A stretch of 7,636 nt of DNA from an uncultured Clostridia bacterium (lineage in GTDB: Bacteria; Bacillota; Clostridia; Oscillospirales; Acutalibacteraceae): positions 1 through 7,636 of the forward strand of contig CANQSG010000099.1 of NCBI GenBank assembly GCA_947626485.1. The letters are read 5' to 3'. The notes below the pieces were generated by a model. It was not told the origin of the DNA. It saw only the letters and a list, made by a program, of their open reading frames with translations, and did not search any database. Numbering within the stretch: position 1 is the stretch's first letter; the number at the start of each line of letters is the position of its first letter. Positions 1-6,799 of this stretch are shown here, piece by piece. The translations under genes were made by a program, and so were the position numbers.

Positions 1-1
1 C

Positions 2-49
2 CAAAGCAACATCGTCGAATCCATGAGCAGCGCCGGAATTAAGGAATAG
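2..49 (+). CDS. C-terminal end of an upstream gene (possibly sugar-binding protein), partial
   Basis: An open frame enters from the left edge and ends at TAG 47-49, encoding the tail QSNIVESMSSAGIKE. Only 15 residues are visible, so the family cannot be read from sequence. The next gene begins within 10 bases, so this is probably the preceding gene of the same operon. The operon carries two carbohydrate permeases but no solute-binding protein inside the window, and such a protein usually precedes or follows the permeases. A substrate-binding lipoprotein is therefore the natural guess, from context only. Confidence 0.5.
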   Translation, partial: QSNIVESMSSAGIKE

Positions 50-53
50 GTGA
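48..53 (+). promoter_or_regulatory. Ribosome binding site AGGTGA that decides the start of the propeller-Yip1 gene
   Basis: AGGTGA lies 5 bases before ATG 59 and overlaps the stop codon of the upstream gene. An alternative GTG at 50 would sit inside this site and would rely on AAGGA at 41-45 with a 4-base spacer. The ATG at 59 is preferred. The choice changes the N-terminus by only three residues. Confidence 0.55.
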
Positions 54-58
54 GCACA

Positions 59-2185
59 ATGCGAGACAACAAACGCTTTTTTAAACGGCTGCTCGCGCTG
101 GCTGCCGCCTGTCTGCTGGCCGCCGGGAGCCTCGGCGCTTCGGCGCTCGGCACCGGCGCATCCGAGACGCCTTATTCGTCCTATACTTACTGGGAGACCT
201 TCAGCGGGGAAGGCAAGCCCGCCTACGGCCGCGCGGTCTACGAGCCCGCCTTTTCGATCGACGCCGCCTATCTCGGGCGCGACGCGCTCGGCAAGATCAG
301 CGACGTCTGCACCGACGAAAACGGCAGCATCTACCTGCTCGACAGCGCGCAATCCCGCATTTATATTCTGAATGCGCAGTATCAGTTACAGCGCACGCTC
401 GAGGGCTTCACGCGCGACGGCGCGCAGGTTCGCTTCGACGAGGCCGAGGGCATTTATTGTCGCTACGGTCGGATTTACCTCTGCGATACCACCGGCGGAC
501 GGGTGCTGGTCGCCGATCCGACGGGGCGGCTGTTACAGGAGATCACGCGCCCGGCCTCGCCGCTGATCCCCGAGAATTTCCCCTACCGCCCGATCCGCGT
601 CGCGGTCGACAGCAACCGGTATGTCTACATCCTCTGCGACGGCTCCTATTACGGCGCCCTGCTCTGCTCCGACACCGGCGAATTTCTGAACTTTTACGGC
701 GCGAACCTGACCGAAAGCGGCGTGCTGGCGGCGCTGCAAAACCTCTGGAACAAGCTGACGATGACGAACGAGAAGCGTTCCAAAACCGCCAGCAGCATTC
801 CGTATCAATTCAACGACCTCTATATCGACGACGCGAATTTTGTCTACACCGCGACCGGCCGCGGCGTTTCGAAAGGGCAGGTGCGCAAGCTCAGCCCCGG
901 CGGCATCGACGTCCTGCGCGGCTCGAATCAGATTTACGGCGACGTTTCGCGCATCTGGTACTATAACGAGCAGGCCTCCATCGGCCGCATTCCCGACACC
1001 TCGAACCTCGCGGTCGACGGCGACGGCTTTCTCTACCTGCTCGACACGACCTACGGCAGAGTGTTCCTCTACGACAGCGAGAATTGCCTGCTTTCGGCCT
1101 TCGGCGGCGGCATGGGCTTCGGCGACCAGCTCGGCACCTTCCAGATGCCGGAGGCGGTCGAGCTGAACGGGTCGGACGTCCTCGTGGCGGACAGCACCAA
1201 AAACTGCGTCACCGTCTTCCGCATCACCGATTACGGCGCCCGCCTCCTGCGCGCGCGGCGCATGACGATCTCCGGACAGTACACCGAATCGCGCGGACTT
1301 TGGGAGGAGCTGCTGCGCGAGGACCGCAACTGCCAGCTCGCCTACGTCGGCCTCGCCAAGGCGGCGTATGCGGAGAAGGAATACAACCTCGCCCTGCGCT
1401 ACGCGAAGCTCGGCAACGACCGCGAAATGTATTCGCAGGCCTTCAAATACATCCGCAACGACTTTGTCCGCTCGCATTTCAACTGGCTCGCCCTCGGCCT
1501 CGTCGTGCTGCTCGGCGGCACGGTGGCGCTCGTCGTGCTCTATCGGCGGCGCAGACCGGCGACGGCGACCCCCAACGTCCGGCTGCAAACGGCGCGCAGC
1601 CTGATTTTCCACCCCTTCGACAGCTTCGCGAATATCCGCTATAAAGGGTGGGGCTCGGCGCCCATCGCGCTGGCGCTGGCGGTGGCGTTCTACCTCTCGC
1701 GGGTGCTCGAGATGAACTTCGGCGGCTTCCTGTTCGCCACGCCCTCGTCCTCGCAGAGCAACGCCCTTTTCCTGCTGCTGCGCACCTTCGGCTTCATCGC
1801 CCTCTGGACGGTCGCGAACACCCTCGTGACGACCCTGATGGGCGGCCTCGGGCGCATGAAGGAGATCTTCATCACGGTCTGTTACAGCCTGATCCCGATG
1901 ATGCTTTACAGCCTGCTCTACCTCGTCCTTTCCAACGTCCTCATCGCCGAGGAGGGCACGTTTTTGGGGGTCTTCTCGGTTCTCTCGATCGGGTATACGG
2001 TCGTGCTGCTGCTCGTCGGGCACATCGTGATCCACGATTTCAGCTTCTCGAAAACGATATTGTCCTTCGTGCTGACGCTGCTCGCGATCGCCATTCTCAT
2101 CTTTTTCCTCTTCATCTTCGTGATTTTGGTGCAGCAGCTCGCCGGGTTCCTCCAGACGCTGCTGCTCGAAGCGCGTCGCTACTAA
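59..2185 (+). CDS. Secreted NHL-type beta-propeller fused to a C-terminal Yip1-like membrane domain
   Basis: This 708-residue protein has several parts. Residues 1-30 form a signal peptide with a basic start, a leucine/alanine core and a likely ASA cut near residue 29. Residues about 75-390 contain repeated blade motifs of NHL/YncE-like propellers, for example near 77-97, 128-156, 180-194, 252-266, 314-340 and 363-388, with recurring patterns such as GSIYLLDS and GFLYLLDT. Residues about 405-452 look like a short TPR-like helical pair. A transmembrane helix at about 477-497 is followed by RRRR. A Yip1-type domain at about 519-708 begins HPFDSFANIRY and has five hydrophobic segments. The propeller should lie outside the membrane. 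No enzyme signature is visible. Its place upstream of a DUF5696 lipoprotein and sugar permeases suggests a sensor, scaffold or accessory of glycan uptake, by inference. The final helices could be oriented differently. Confidence 0.85.
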   Translation: MRDNKRFFKRLLALAAACLLAAGSLGASALGTGASETPYSSYTYWETFSGEGKPAYGRAVYEPAFSIDAAYLGRDALGKISDVCTDENGSIYLLDSAQSRIYILNAQYQLQRTLEGFTRDGAQVRFDEAEGIYCRYGRIYLCDTTGGRVLVADPTGRLLQEITRPASPLIPENFPYRPIRVAVDSNRYVYILCDGSYYGALLCSDTGEFLNFYGANLTESGVLAALQNLWNKLTMTNEKRSKTASSIPYQFNDLYIDDANFVYTATGRGVSKGQVRKLSPGGIDVLRGSNQIYGDVSRIWYYNEQASIGRIPDTSNLAVDGDGFLYLLDTTYGRVFLYDSENCLLSAFGGGMGFGDQLGTFQMPEAVELNGSDVLVADSTKNCVTVFRITDYGARLLRARRMTISGQYTESRGLWEELLREDRNCQLAYVGLAKAAYAEKEYNLALRYAKLGNDREMYSQAFKYIRNDFVRSHFNWLALGLVVLLGGTVALVVLYRRRRPATATPNVRLQTARSLIFHPFDSFANIRYKGWGSAPIALALAVAFYLSRVLEMNFGGFLFATPSSSQSNALFLLLRTFGFIALWTVANTLVTTLMGGLGRMKEIFITVCYSLIPMMLYSLLYLVLSNVLIAEEGTFLGVFSVLSIGYTVVLLLVGHIVIHDFSFSKTILSFVLTLLAIAILIFFLFIFVILVQQLAGFLQTLLLEARRY

Positions 2186-2190
2186 AGGAG
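2184..2190 (+). promoter_or_regulatory. Ribosome binding site AAAGGAG for the DUF5696 gene
   Basis: AAAGGAG begins inside the TAA stop codon of the propeller-Yip1 gene and sits 7 bases before ATG 2198. The 12-base gap between the two genes leaves no room for a separate promoter, so this gene is read from the operon transcript. Confidence 0.8.
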
Positions 2191-2197
2191 TGGGTCG

Positions 2198-4423
2198 ATG
2201 AAAAAACGAATGCAACAAAGCGTCTTAAGCCTGCTCTGTCTGGCGCTCGCCTGCGCGGTCGGCTGCGGCGCGCCGAAAACGGCGGAGACGCCGCCCTATA
2301 CGCTGCGCAATTCCCCCGGCGAGAGCGGCACCGTCGCCGAAAACGACCGTTACGCCCTGCAATTTGACGGCGAGCGGGCGGGCGTGATCCTGCTCGACAA
2401 GGCGACCGGCAACCGCTTCGGCACGACCCCCGCCGCCGCGCAGGAGACGCTTCTCGACGAGTTCGGCATGCCGATCAAGAACCAGCCGAAGGTCGATTCG
2501 CCCCTGCTGCTCGATTACATCGAGTCCGCGACCGGCACCGTCACCTCCGCGCTGTCCTATACCGACTCCGTGCTGGCGGGGAATTACGCCGTCGAACCGC
2601 TGACCGACGGCGTGCGGGTGACCTATTGCTTCGACAAAGCCGAGATCGCGATTCCGGTGGAGTACACGTTAAGCGAGCGCGGCCTGACGATCGCGATCGA
2701 CCCGAACGAGATCGAGGAGGGGGAGAACCCGCTTTACCGGCTCAGCGTCGCCCCGATGCTCTGCTCGATTTCCAACGATTCGCCCGACGGTTACCTCTTC
2801 GTCCCCTCGGGCTCGGGCGGCCTGATTTACCCGCGCAACACCGAATCCGCCGTCGGCCTGACCTATGAGGCGGAATTTTACGGCGACGACCCGATGATCT
2901 CCCCGCGCTATCAGACGCAGCTCACCCTGCGGCAGGCCTGCCGTCTGCCGGTCTTCGGCGCGGCGGAAGGAAATACCGCGATCTGCGCCGTCGTCGAGCA
3001 GGGGGCGGAGGCCGCCCTCGTCTCGGCACAGACCGGCGTGCGCCGCCTCGGGTACACCTCGGTTTGCGCGGTCTGGCGGCTGCGCTCCTATCAGAACATC
3101 ATCCAGCGCGTCGGGCTCGCGACGCCGACCGAACGGCAGTATTACGCCGCTGACAAGACGACCCACCCGCTGCGCATCACCTACACGCCGCTCTCCGGCG
3201 AGGCCGCCGGGTATGACGGCATGGCGCGCTGCTACCGGGATTATCTGCGCGACAACGGCATGCAGCCGACCGCCGAGAAAAACCGCATTCTCTCGTTGCA
3301 GCTGCTCGGCGCCGTGCGCGTGCAGGAGACCTTCCTCGGCATCCCTTACCGCAAGCTGCTGCCCGTCACGACGCTGTCGCAGGCGACGCAGATCGTCTCT
3401 CAGATCGCAGAGCAGGTCGGGCAGCCCTTCGACGTGCTGCTGACCGGCTTCGGCGGATCGGGCATCTCGCCGGGCAAGACGTCTGCCAACCGCCTGGCGG
3501 GCAAGCTCGGCGGCGCGAAGCAGGCGCGCGCCCTTTCCGACGCCGTCGCCGCGCTGGGCGGCCGGCTCTATCTCGATTACGAGGTCGTCACCGACACCTC
3601 GTCGGGCGGCTCGGCGCTGGCGGCCGACGGCAACCGCTTAAAATTGTACGGGCTGAATATCTGGTCGCGCATGAAGGATTCCGCCGCCATCTCCTATTAT
3701 CTGAACCGCCGCGCCGACCTGCCGGGTTACGTCGAGCAGGCGACGGCGAACGCGACGAAGCTCGGCCTTTCGGGCATTTCGCTCGACACCCTCTCCACCA
3801 CGGCGTATTCCGATTACAGCGACCCGCGCACCTATAGCAAGGGCGCCGCCGCCGAGGATTTCGCGGCGATGGCGGCCTCCTGCCGGGCGGCGGGCTTGCG
3901 GCTCGCGACGGGCGAGGCCAACGCTTACGCCGCCGCGCTTGCCGATCACATTTTCGGGGCGCCGATGCAAGCCGACGCGTCCGATCTCATCGCGGAGGAA
4001 GTGCCATTTTATCAGCTCGTTTTTCGCGACACCGCCCGCCTTTCGACCCCCGCCGTCAACGCCGCGTCCGACCCGCAGCGCATGGTTTTAAAGGCCGCCG
4101 AAACGGGCGTCGGCCTCGGCTACACGCTTTACAACACGTTCGACAAGCGCCTGTTTTTCCTCGAAGAGACGGCATTCTTCGGCGGCGAATACGCCTCCGT
4201 CCGCGACGCGCTGGCGCAGACGGTGACAGAATACGCCCCCTGCTTCGCCGCGGTGGGCGACGCCGCGATCGTGAAAAATGAAGTCCTGCAAAAGGACGTC
4301 CACCGCACCGTTTTCGCCAACGGCACGGCGGTTTATGTGAATTACAGCGACGCCGATTTTGCTTCCCCGGCGGGCACCGTCCCGGCGAAAAGCTATCGCT
4401 TCGGCGCGGAGGTGACAGAATGA
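2198..4423 (+). CDS. DUF5696-family surface lipoprotein, putative glycoside-hydrolase-like
   Basis: This 741-residue protein begins with a lipoprotein signal. Residues 1-22 are basic then hydrophobic, and the lipobox AVGC puts the lipidated cysteine at position 23. A beta-rich region at about 45-330 carries the pattern YALQFDGERAGVILLDKATG and a glycine-rich stretch (SGSGGLIYPRN). The second half, about 365-690, has alternating strands and helices like a TIM barrel. Acidic residues sit at strand ends: D460 and E462 (YLDYE), D530 (GISLDTLS), E573 (LATGEANAY) and the E600-E601 pair. The overall pattern matches my recollection of DUF5696 proteins, which are commonly found beside carbohydrate ABC permeases in Firmicutes. 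I know of no established activity. Glycan cleavage or binding outside the membrane is inferred from fold and neighbours. The stop overlaps the next start by 4 bases. Confidence 0.75.
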   Translation: MKKRMQQSVLSLLCLALACAVGCGAPKTAETPPYTLRNSPGESGTVAENDRYALQFDGERAGVILLDKATGNRFGTTPAAAQETLLDEFGMPIKNQPKVDSPLLLDYIESATGTVTSALSYTDSVLAGNYAVEPLTDGVRVTYCFDKAEIAIPVEYTLSERGLTIAIDPNEIEEGENPLYRLSVAPMLCSISNDSPDGYLFVPSGSGGLIYPRNTESAVGLTYEAEFYGDDPMISPRYQTQLTLRQACRLPVFGAAEGNTAICAVVEQGAEAALVSAQTGVRRLGYTSVCAVWRLRSYQNIIQRVGLATPTERQYYAADKTTHPLRITYTPLSGEAAGYDGMARCYRDYLRDNGMQPTAEKNRILSLQLLGAVRVQETFLGIPYRKLLPVTTLSQATQIVSQIAEQVGQPFDVLLTGFGGSGISPGKTSANRLAGKLGGAKQARALSDAVAALGGRLYLDYEVVTDTSSGGSALAADGNRLKLYGLNIWSRMKDSAAISYYLNRRADLPGYVEQATANATKLGLSGISLDTLSTTAYSDYSDPRTYSKGAAAEDFAAMAASCRAAGLRLATGEANAYAAALADHIFGAPMQADASDLIAEEVPFYQLVFRDTARLSTPAVNAASDPQRMVLKAAETGVGLGYTLYNTFDKRLFFLEETAFFGGEYASVRDALAQTVTEYAPCFAAVGDAAIVKNEVLQKDVHRTVFANGTAVYVNYSDADFASPAGTVPAKSYRFGAEVTE
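4408..4415 (+). promoter_or_regulatory. Ribosome binding site GGAGGTGA for permease 1
   Basis: GGAGGTGA is a full anti-16S match within the last codons of the DUF5696 gene, 4 bases before ATG 4420. With the ATGA stop/start overlap at 4420-4423 this indicates translational coupling. Confidence 0.8.
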
Positions 4424-5313
4424 AACGCAAAAAACAGGGCGGCATCGAGGCCTTGAAAAGCCGGTACGGCGTGTATTTCGTGCTGCCGTGGTGCATCGGG
4501 CTCGTCATCTTCTTCGTCATCCCGCTGCTGCAATCGATCTACGATTCCTTCGCCGACGTCTCGATTCAGGCCGAGGGGCTGCAAGCGACCTTCGTCGGCT
4601 TGGAAAATTACCGCTACATCTTCACGGGCGACGCGAAGTACACCCAGAACATCGGCGAGGCGCTCAGCTCCTTCGCCTACTCCTTCCCGCTGATCATCGT
4701 GCTGAGCCTCGTGCTCGCCGTCGTGCTCAACGGCCGGTTTCACGGCAGGACCTTTTACCGTTCGCTCTATTTTACGCCGGTCATCATCGCGAGCGGCTCG
4801 GTCATCACCCTGCTGCTGACGATCTCGACGACCGACGTCGATTCGATGGGCGGCTCGGGCTCGCTCGCGCAGGTCATCCGGGTCGACGACGTGCTCGATA
4901 TGCTCGGCCTGCCGACCGCGATTTCGACCTATCTGAACATCGCGGTCAGCTCGATCATGAACCTGCTGTGGAAATGCGGCATTCAGATCGTCCTCTTCAT
5001 CGCCGGCATGCAGTCGGTGCCCGAGCTCTATTATGAGGTGGCGCGGGTCGAGGGCGCGACGACGTGGGAGACCTTCTGGTTTGTGACCGTCCCGTCGCTG
5101 CTGCGGGTGCTGCTGCTCGTCGCGGTCTTTACCGCCATCGAGCTCATGACCGACGCCGGCAACGCCGTGATGCGCGGCGCCTACACCTTCCTCGAATCCC
5201 AGCGGTACGGCGTCGGCAACGCGATGCTGTGGTTCTATTTCGTGGTCGTTTCGCTGATTCTCGGCGTCGTTCTGCTGCTGTTCTCGGCGGCGAGTCGGAG
5301 GTGGAGCGAATGA
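4420..5313 (+). CDS. Carbohydrate ABC transporter permease, MalF/UgpA-like
   Basis: This 297-residue inner-membrane protein has six hydrophobic segments, roughly at 15-38, 86-108, 120-142, 168-195, 226-246 and 267-290. The cytoplasmic EAA loop that docks onto the ATPase is clear at about 206-226: E206, then EGATTWETFWFVTVPSL with the conserved glycine and the terminal proline. Length and layout fit the MalF/UgpA/LacF partner of binding-protein-dependent sugar importers. The N-terminus is short and lacks the extra MalF periplasmic domain, as is usual in Gram-positive members. Its partner permease follows with a 4-bp overlap. No ATPase gene lies in the window, so a shared MsmX/MsiK-type ATPase encoded elsewhere is likely. 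The substrate cannot be read from sequence. The oligosaccharide suggestion comes from the neighbouring lipoprotein and dockerin. Confidence 0.93.
   Translation: MKRKKQGGIEALKSRYGVYFVLPWCIGLVIFFVIPLLQSIYDSFADVSIQAEGLQATFVGLENYRYIFTGDAKYTQNIGEALSSFAYSFPLIIVLSLVLAVVLNGRFHGRTFYRSLYFTPVIIASGSVITLLLTISTTDVDSMGGSGSLAQVIRVDDVLDMLGLPTAISTYLNIAVSSIMNLLWKCGIQIVLFIAGMQSVPELYYEVARVEGATTWETFWFVTVPSLLRVLLLVAVFTAIELMTDAGNAVMRGAYTFLESQRYGVGNAMLWFYFVVVSLILGVVLLLFSAASRRWSE
5297..5304 (+). promoter_or_regulatory. Ribosome binding site GGAGGTGG for permease 2
   Basis: GGAGGTGG lies 5 bases before ATG 5310. It settles the start of the second permease at 5310. The same frame stays open upstream to 5064, but that stretch overlaps permease 1 and encodes arginine-rich nonsense. 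Confidence 0.8.
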
Positions 5314-6299
5314 GTGAACAGACAAGACTTCTCTCCGCCGACGAGGTGGCGCTCCTGCGCCGCCGCGCCCGGGCGAAAAAGACGACGAAATCCCTGCTGC
5401 TGTCGGCGCTGCGGCACGTCTTCCTCATCTCGATCGCCTACGTGCTGCTCTACCCCCTCTTTTTCATGCTTTCGACCTCGATCAAGGGGACGGCGGACTT
5501 TACGAATCCGTCGGTCGTCTGGCTGCCCCACGCGATCAGCGCGGAGGGCTTCCGGCTGGCGATCGACTGTTTGAATTACGGCGTCGCCGCCCTCTCCACG
5601 GTGAAATACGAGATCGTCAGCGCCCTGCTCGAGGTCGCGAGCTGCGCCCTCGCCGCCTACGGCCTCGCGCGCTACCGCTTCCGGGGCAAAAAAATCCTGA
5701 TGGTGATGCTCATTTTGACGATCCTCGTGCCCGAGCAAATGACGATCGTCCCGAAGGTCGTCAACTATTCGCAGCTCGATTTCCTCGGCATCATCGGCCT
5801 TATCAATCGGCTTTTCGGCACGCAAATTCGCATCAACATCCTCAACACCGGCCTTTGCTTCTGGCTGCCGAGCCTCTTTGGCGTCGGGCTGCGATCGGGC
5901 GTGATGATCTACATTTACATTCAGTTTTTCAAGGGGCTGCCCAAGGAGCTGGAGGAAGCGGCGTGGATCGACGGCGCGACGCCGCTGAAGACCTTCCTGC
6001 GCATCGTCATCCCGTCCTCCACCGTCGTGATCTTCACCGTCACGATCTTCTCGGTGATTTGGCACTATAACGATTATTACCTCGCCGTCATGTACATCAA
6101 CCGCGACTACCCGCTCGCGGTCGGGCTGACCCAGATCCAGTCGATCCTGACGACCCGCGGCTACTGGGATATCTTCGGCATCAGCATGTCGGCGACGATG
6201 GCGGCCTGCGTCCTGTTCGTGGCTCCGATGCTGATCCTGTACATCCTGCTCCAACGCAAATTCATCCAAAGCATCGACAAAATCGGCATCACCGGATAA
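5310..6299 (+). CDS. Carbohydrate ABC transporter permease, MalG/UgpE-like
   Basis: This 329-residue membrane protein has an N-terminal cytoplasmic tail of about 34 residues rich in arginine and lysine, then six hydrophobic segments starting with HVFLISIAYVLLYPLFFMLS at about 37-56. The EAA loop is textbook: EEAAWIDGATPLKTFLRIVIP at about 215-235, with E216-A217-A218, G222 and the final proline. The C-terminus has the family-typical end QRKFIQSIDKIGITG. It forms the heteromeric channel with the upstream permease, whose stop codon it overlaps by 4 bases (ATGA at 5310-5313). The upstream reading frame extends to 5064, but the ribosome binding site at 5297-5304 and the family length support 5310. 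It is 21 bases from the dockerin gene, so the same transcript should carry both. Confidence 0.94.
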   Translation: MSEQTRLLSADEVALLRRRARAKKTTKSLLLSALRHVFLISIAYVLLYPLFFMLSTSIKGTADFTNPSVVWLPHAISAEGFRLAIDCLNYGVAALSTVKYEIVSALLEVASCALAAYGLARYRFRGKKILMVMLILTILVPEQMTIVPKVVNYSQLDFLGIIGLINRLFGTQIRINILNTGLCFWLPSLFGVGLRSGVMIYIYIQFFKGLPKELEEAAWIDGATPLKTFLRIVIPSSTVVIFTVTIFSVIWHYNDYYLAVMYINRDYPLAVGLTQIQSILTTRGYWDIFGISMSATMAACVLFVAPMLILYILLQRKFIQSIDKIGITG

Positions 6300-6306
6300 T
6301 CACATT

Positions 6307-6312
6307 AGGAGG
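6307..6312 (+). promoter_or_regulatory. Ribosome binding site AGGAGG for the dockerin gene
   Basis: AGGAGG sits 8 bases before ATG 6321 in the 21-base gap after permease 2. The gap is too short for a promoter, so the dockerin gene belongs to the transporter operon. Confidence 0.85.
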
Positions 6313-6320
6313 TAATTCTG

Positions 6321-6614
6321 ATGAAAAAGCGACTGGCAATCCTTCTCGCCTGCGCGGTGCTGGCGGTCTTCCCGGCGACGACGGCCTTTGCGCAGGGAAG
6401 CGACGGCGACGACGGCGAATTCGATTTCAGCGATATGTTCGCGGTCGGCGACGTCGACTGCAACGGCGTCGTGAACACGACGGATCGCGCGCTGCTGCGC
6501 AAGACGATCCTCGGGCTCTACGTCCCAAAAAACGAGAGCAAGGCCGACGTCAACGGCAGCAAAACGGTCGACGTCTGCGACCTCGTCATGCTCAACCGCC
6601 AGCTCTCGGCGTAA
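6321..6614 (+). CDS. Small secreted type I dockerin protein with no catalytic domain
   Basis: This 97-residue protein starts with a signal peptide (residues 1 to about 24, cut near AFA). A short acidic linker rich in D, G and E follows, to about residue 40. The rest is a dockerin with two calcium-loop repeats. Loop 1 is DVDCNGVVNTTD, with ligands at D44, D46, N48, N52 and D55, then a helix (RALLRKTILG). Loop 2 is DVNGSKTVDVCD, with D76, N78, S80, D84 and D87, then a helix (LVMLNRQLSA). Loop 2 departs from the usual pattern at positions 5-6 (S-K in place of D-G). Dockerins bind cohesin modules on scaffoldins or cell-surface anchors, but they are normally attached to an enzyme; here nothing else is present. 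It is the last gene of the operon, immediately before a terminator. Its role is unknown. It may be an adaptor or competitor for cohesins, or bind an as yet unseen partner of the transporter. Confidence 0.9.
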   Translation: MKKRLAILLACAVLAVFPATTAFAQGSDGDDGEFDFSDMFAVGDVDCNGVVNTTDRALLRKTILGLYVPKNESKADVNGSKTVDVCDLVMLNRQLSA

Positions 6615-6625
6615 ATTCCCACGCA

Positions 6626-6660
6626 AAAAACCGGCAGTCCGAAACGGGTTGCCGGTTTTT
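6626..6660. terminator. Bidirectional intrinsic terminator closing the operon
   Basis: An 11-bp stem pairs 6631-6641 with 6645-6655, including two G-T wobbles, around an AAA loop. It is flanked by an A-run (6626-6630) and a T-run (6656-6660), so it can stop transcription from both sides. It lies 11 bases after the dockerin stop and 6 bases from the stop codon of the minus-strand remnant at 6667, as expected between convergent genes. Confidence 0.9.
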
Positions 6661-6666
6661 GTGCTG

Positions 6667-6771
6667 CTATTCAAACCGAAAAATCGGATCATATTCCGTC
6701 CTCCCGGCGGCAAACGCGCAACGCCCCACCTCGACGAAGCCCGACTTACGCGCCGAAACCGGGGCAGGCGG
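6667..6771 (-). pseudogene. C-terminal remnant of a minus-strand gene, possibly GNAT acetyltransferase
   Basis: Read from 6771 down to TAG at 6667-6669, the minus strand gives 34 residues that look like a natural protein end, including RKSGFVEVGRCAF and TEYDPIFRFE. The motif order (GF..VG, an F, then a YD-hydrophobic ending) resembles the last strands of GNAT acetyltransferases; this is a weak family guess. Codon use is GC-rich like the neighbouring genes. The frame stays open upstream, but composition turns AT-rich at about 6772, where the hicAB promoter region starts, and no plausible upstream part of the protein or start codon is seen. The bidirectional terminator just after its stop supports a formerly real gene. 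It could still be a chance open frame. Confidence 0.35.
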
Positions 6772-6773
6772 AA

Positions 6774-6795
6774 AAAAGATCGATTCTTTTAGAAT
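6774..6795. repeat. Overlapping small inverted repeats upstream of the hicAB promoter
   Basis: AAAAGA (6774-6779) pairs with TCTTTT (6785-6790) across TCGAT. ATTCT (6783-6787) pairs with AGAAT (6791-6795) across TTT. The two share bases, so only one can form at a time. They end 5 bases before the -35 box, a place where a repressor or activator could bind. The AGAAT arm recurs near the hicA start and before hicB. Confidence 0.35.
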
Positions 6796-6799
6796 TTGC

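Noticed and set aside
533..2218. Long minus-strand open frame (561 codons) opposite the propeller-Yip1 gene
   Set aside because: Its product is a low-complexity mix rich in R, D, E, H and Q, typical of an antisense frame in GC-rich DNA. The plus-strand product has signal peptide, propeller and membrane domains.
1648..2367. Plus-strand frame across the junction of the propeller-Yip1 and DUF5696 genes
   Set aside because: Out of frame with both genes and rich in R, A, H and P; no plausible domain or ribosome binding site.
5064..5309. N-terminal extension of permease 2
   Set aside because: It overlaps permease 1, encodes arginine-rich nonsense, and a strong ribosome binding site with ATG at 5310 gives the normal family length.
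4393..5325. Minus-strand open frame (310 codons) opposite permease 1
   Set aside because: Highly charged, histidine-rich composition without domains; antisense shadow of a clear permease.
5235..6269. Minus-strand open frame (344 codons) opposite permease 2
   Set aside because: Same charged, domain-free composition; shadow of the MalG-like gene.
6676..6687. Small inverted repeat CCGA-AAAA-TCGG
   Set aside because: Only a 4-bp stem, and it lies within the minus-strand gene remnant; easily chance.
6300..6713. Minus-strand frame running through the dockerin gene and terminator
   Set aside because: It crosses a strong bidirectional terminator and mirrors the dockerin gene. A GGAGG lies before one ATG, but this falls inside the apparent gene remnant read in another frame.
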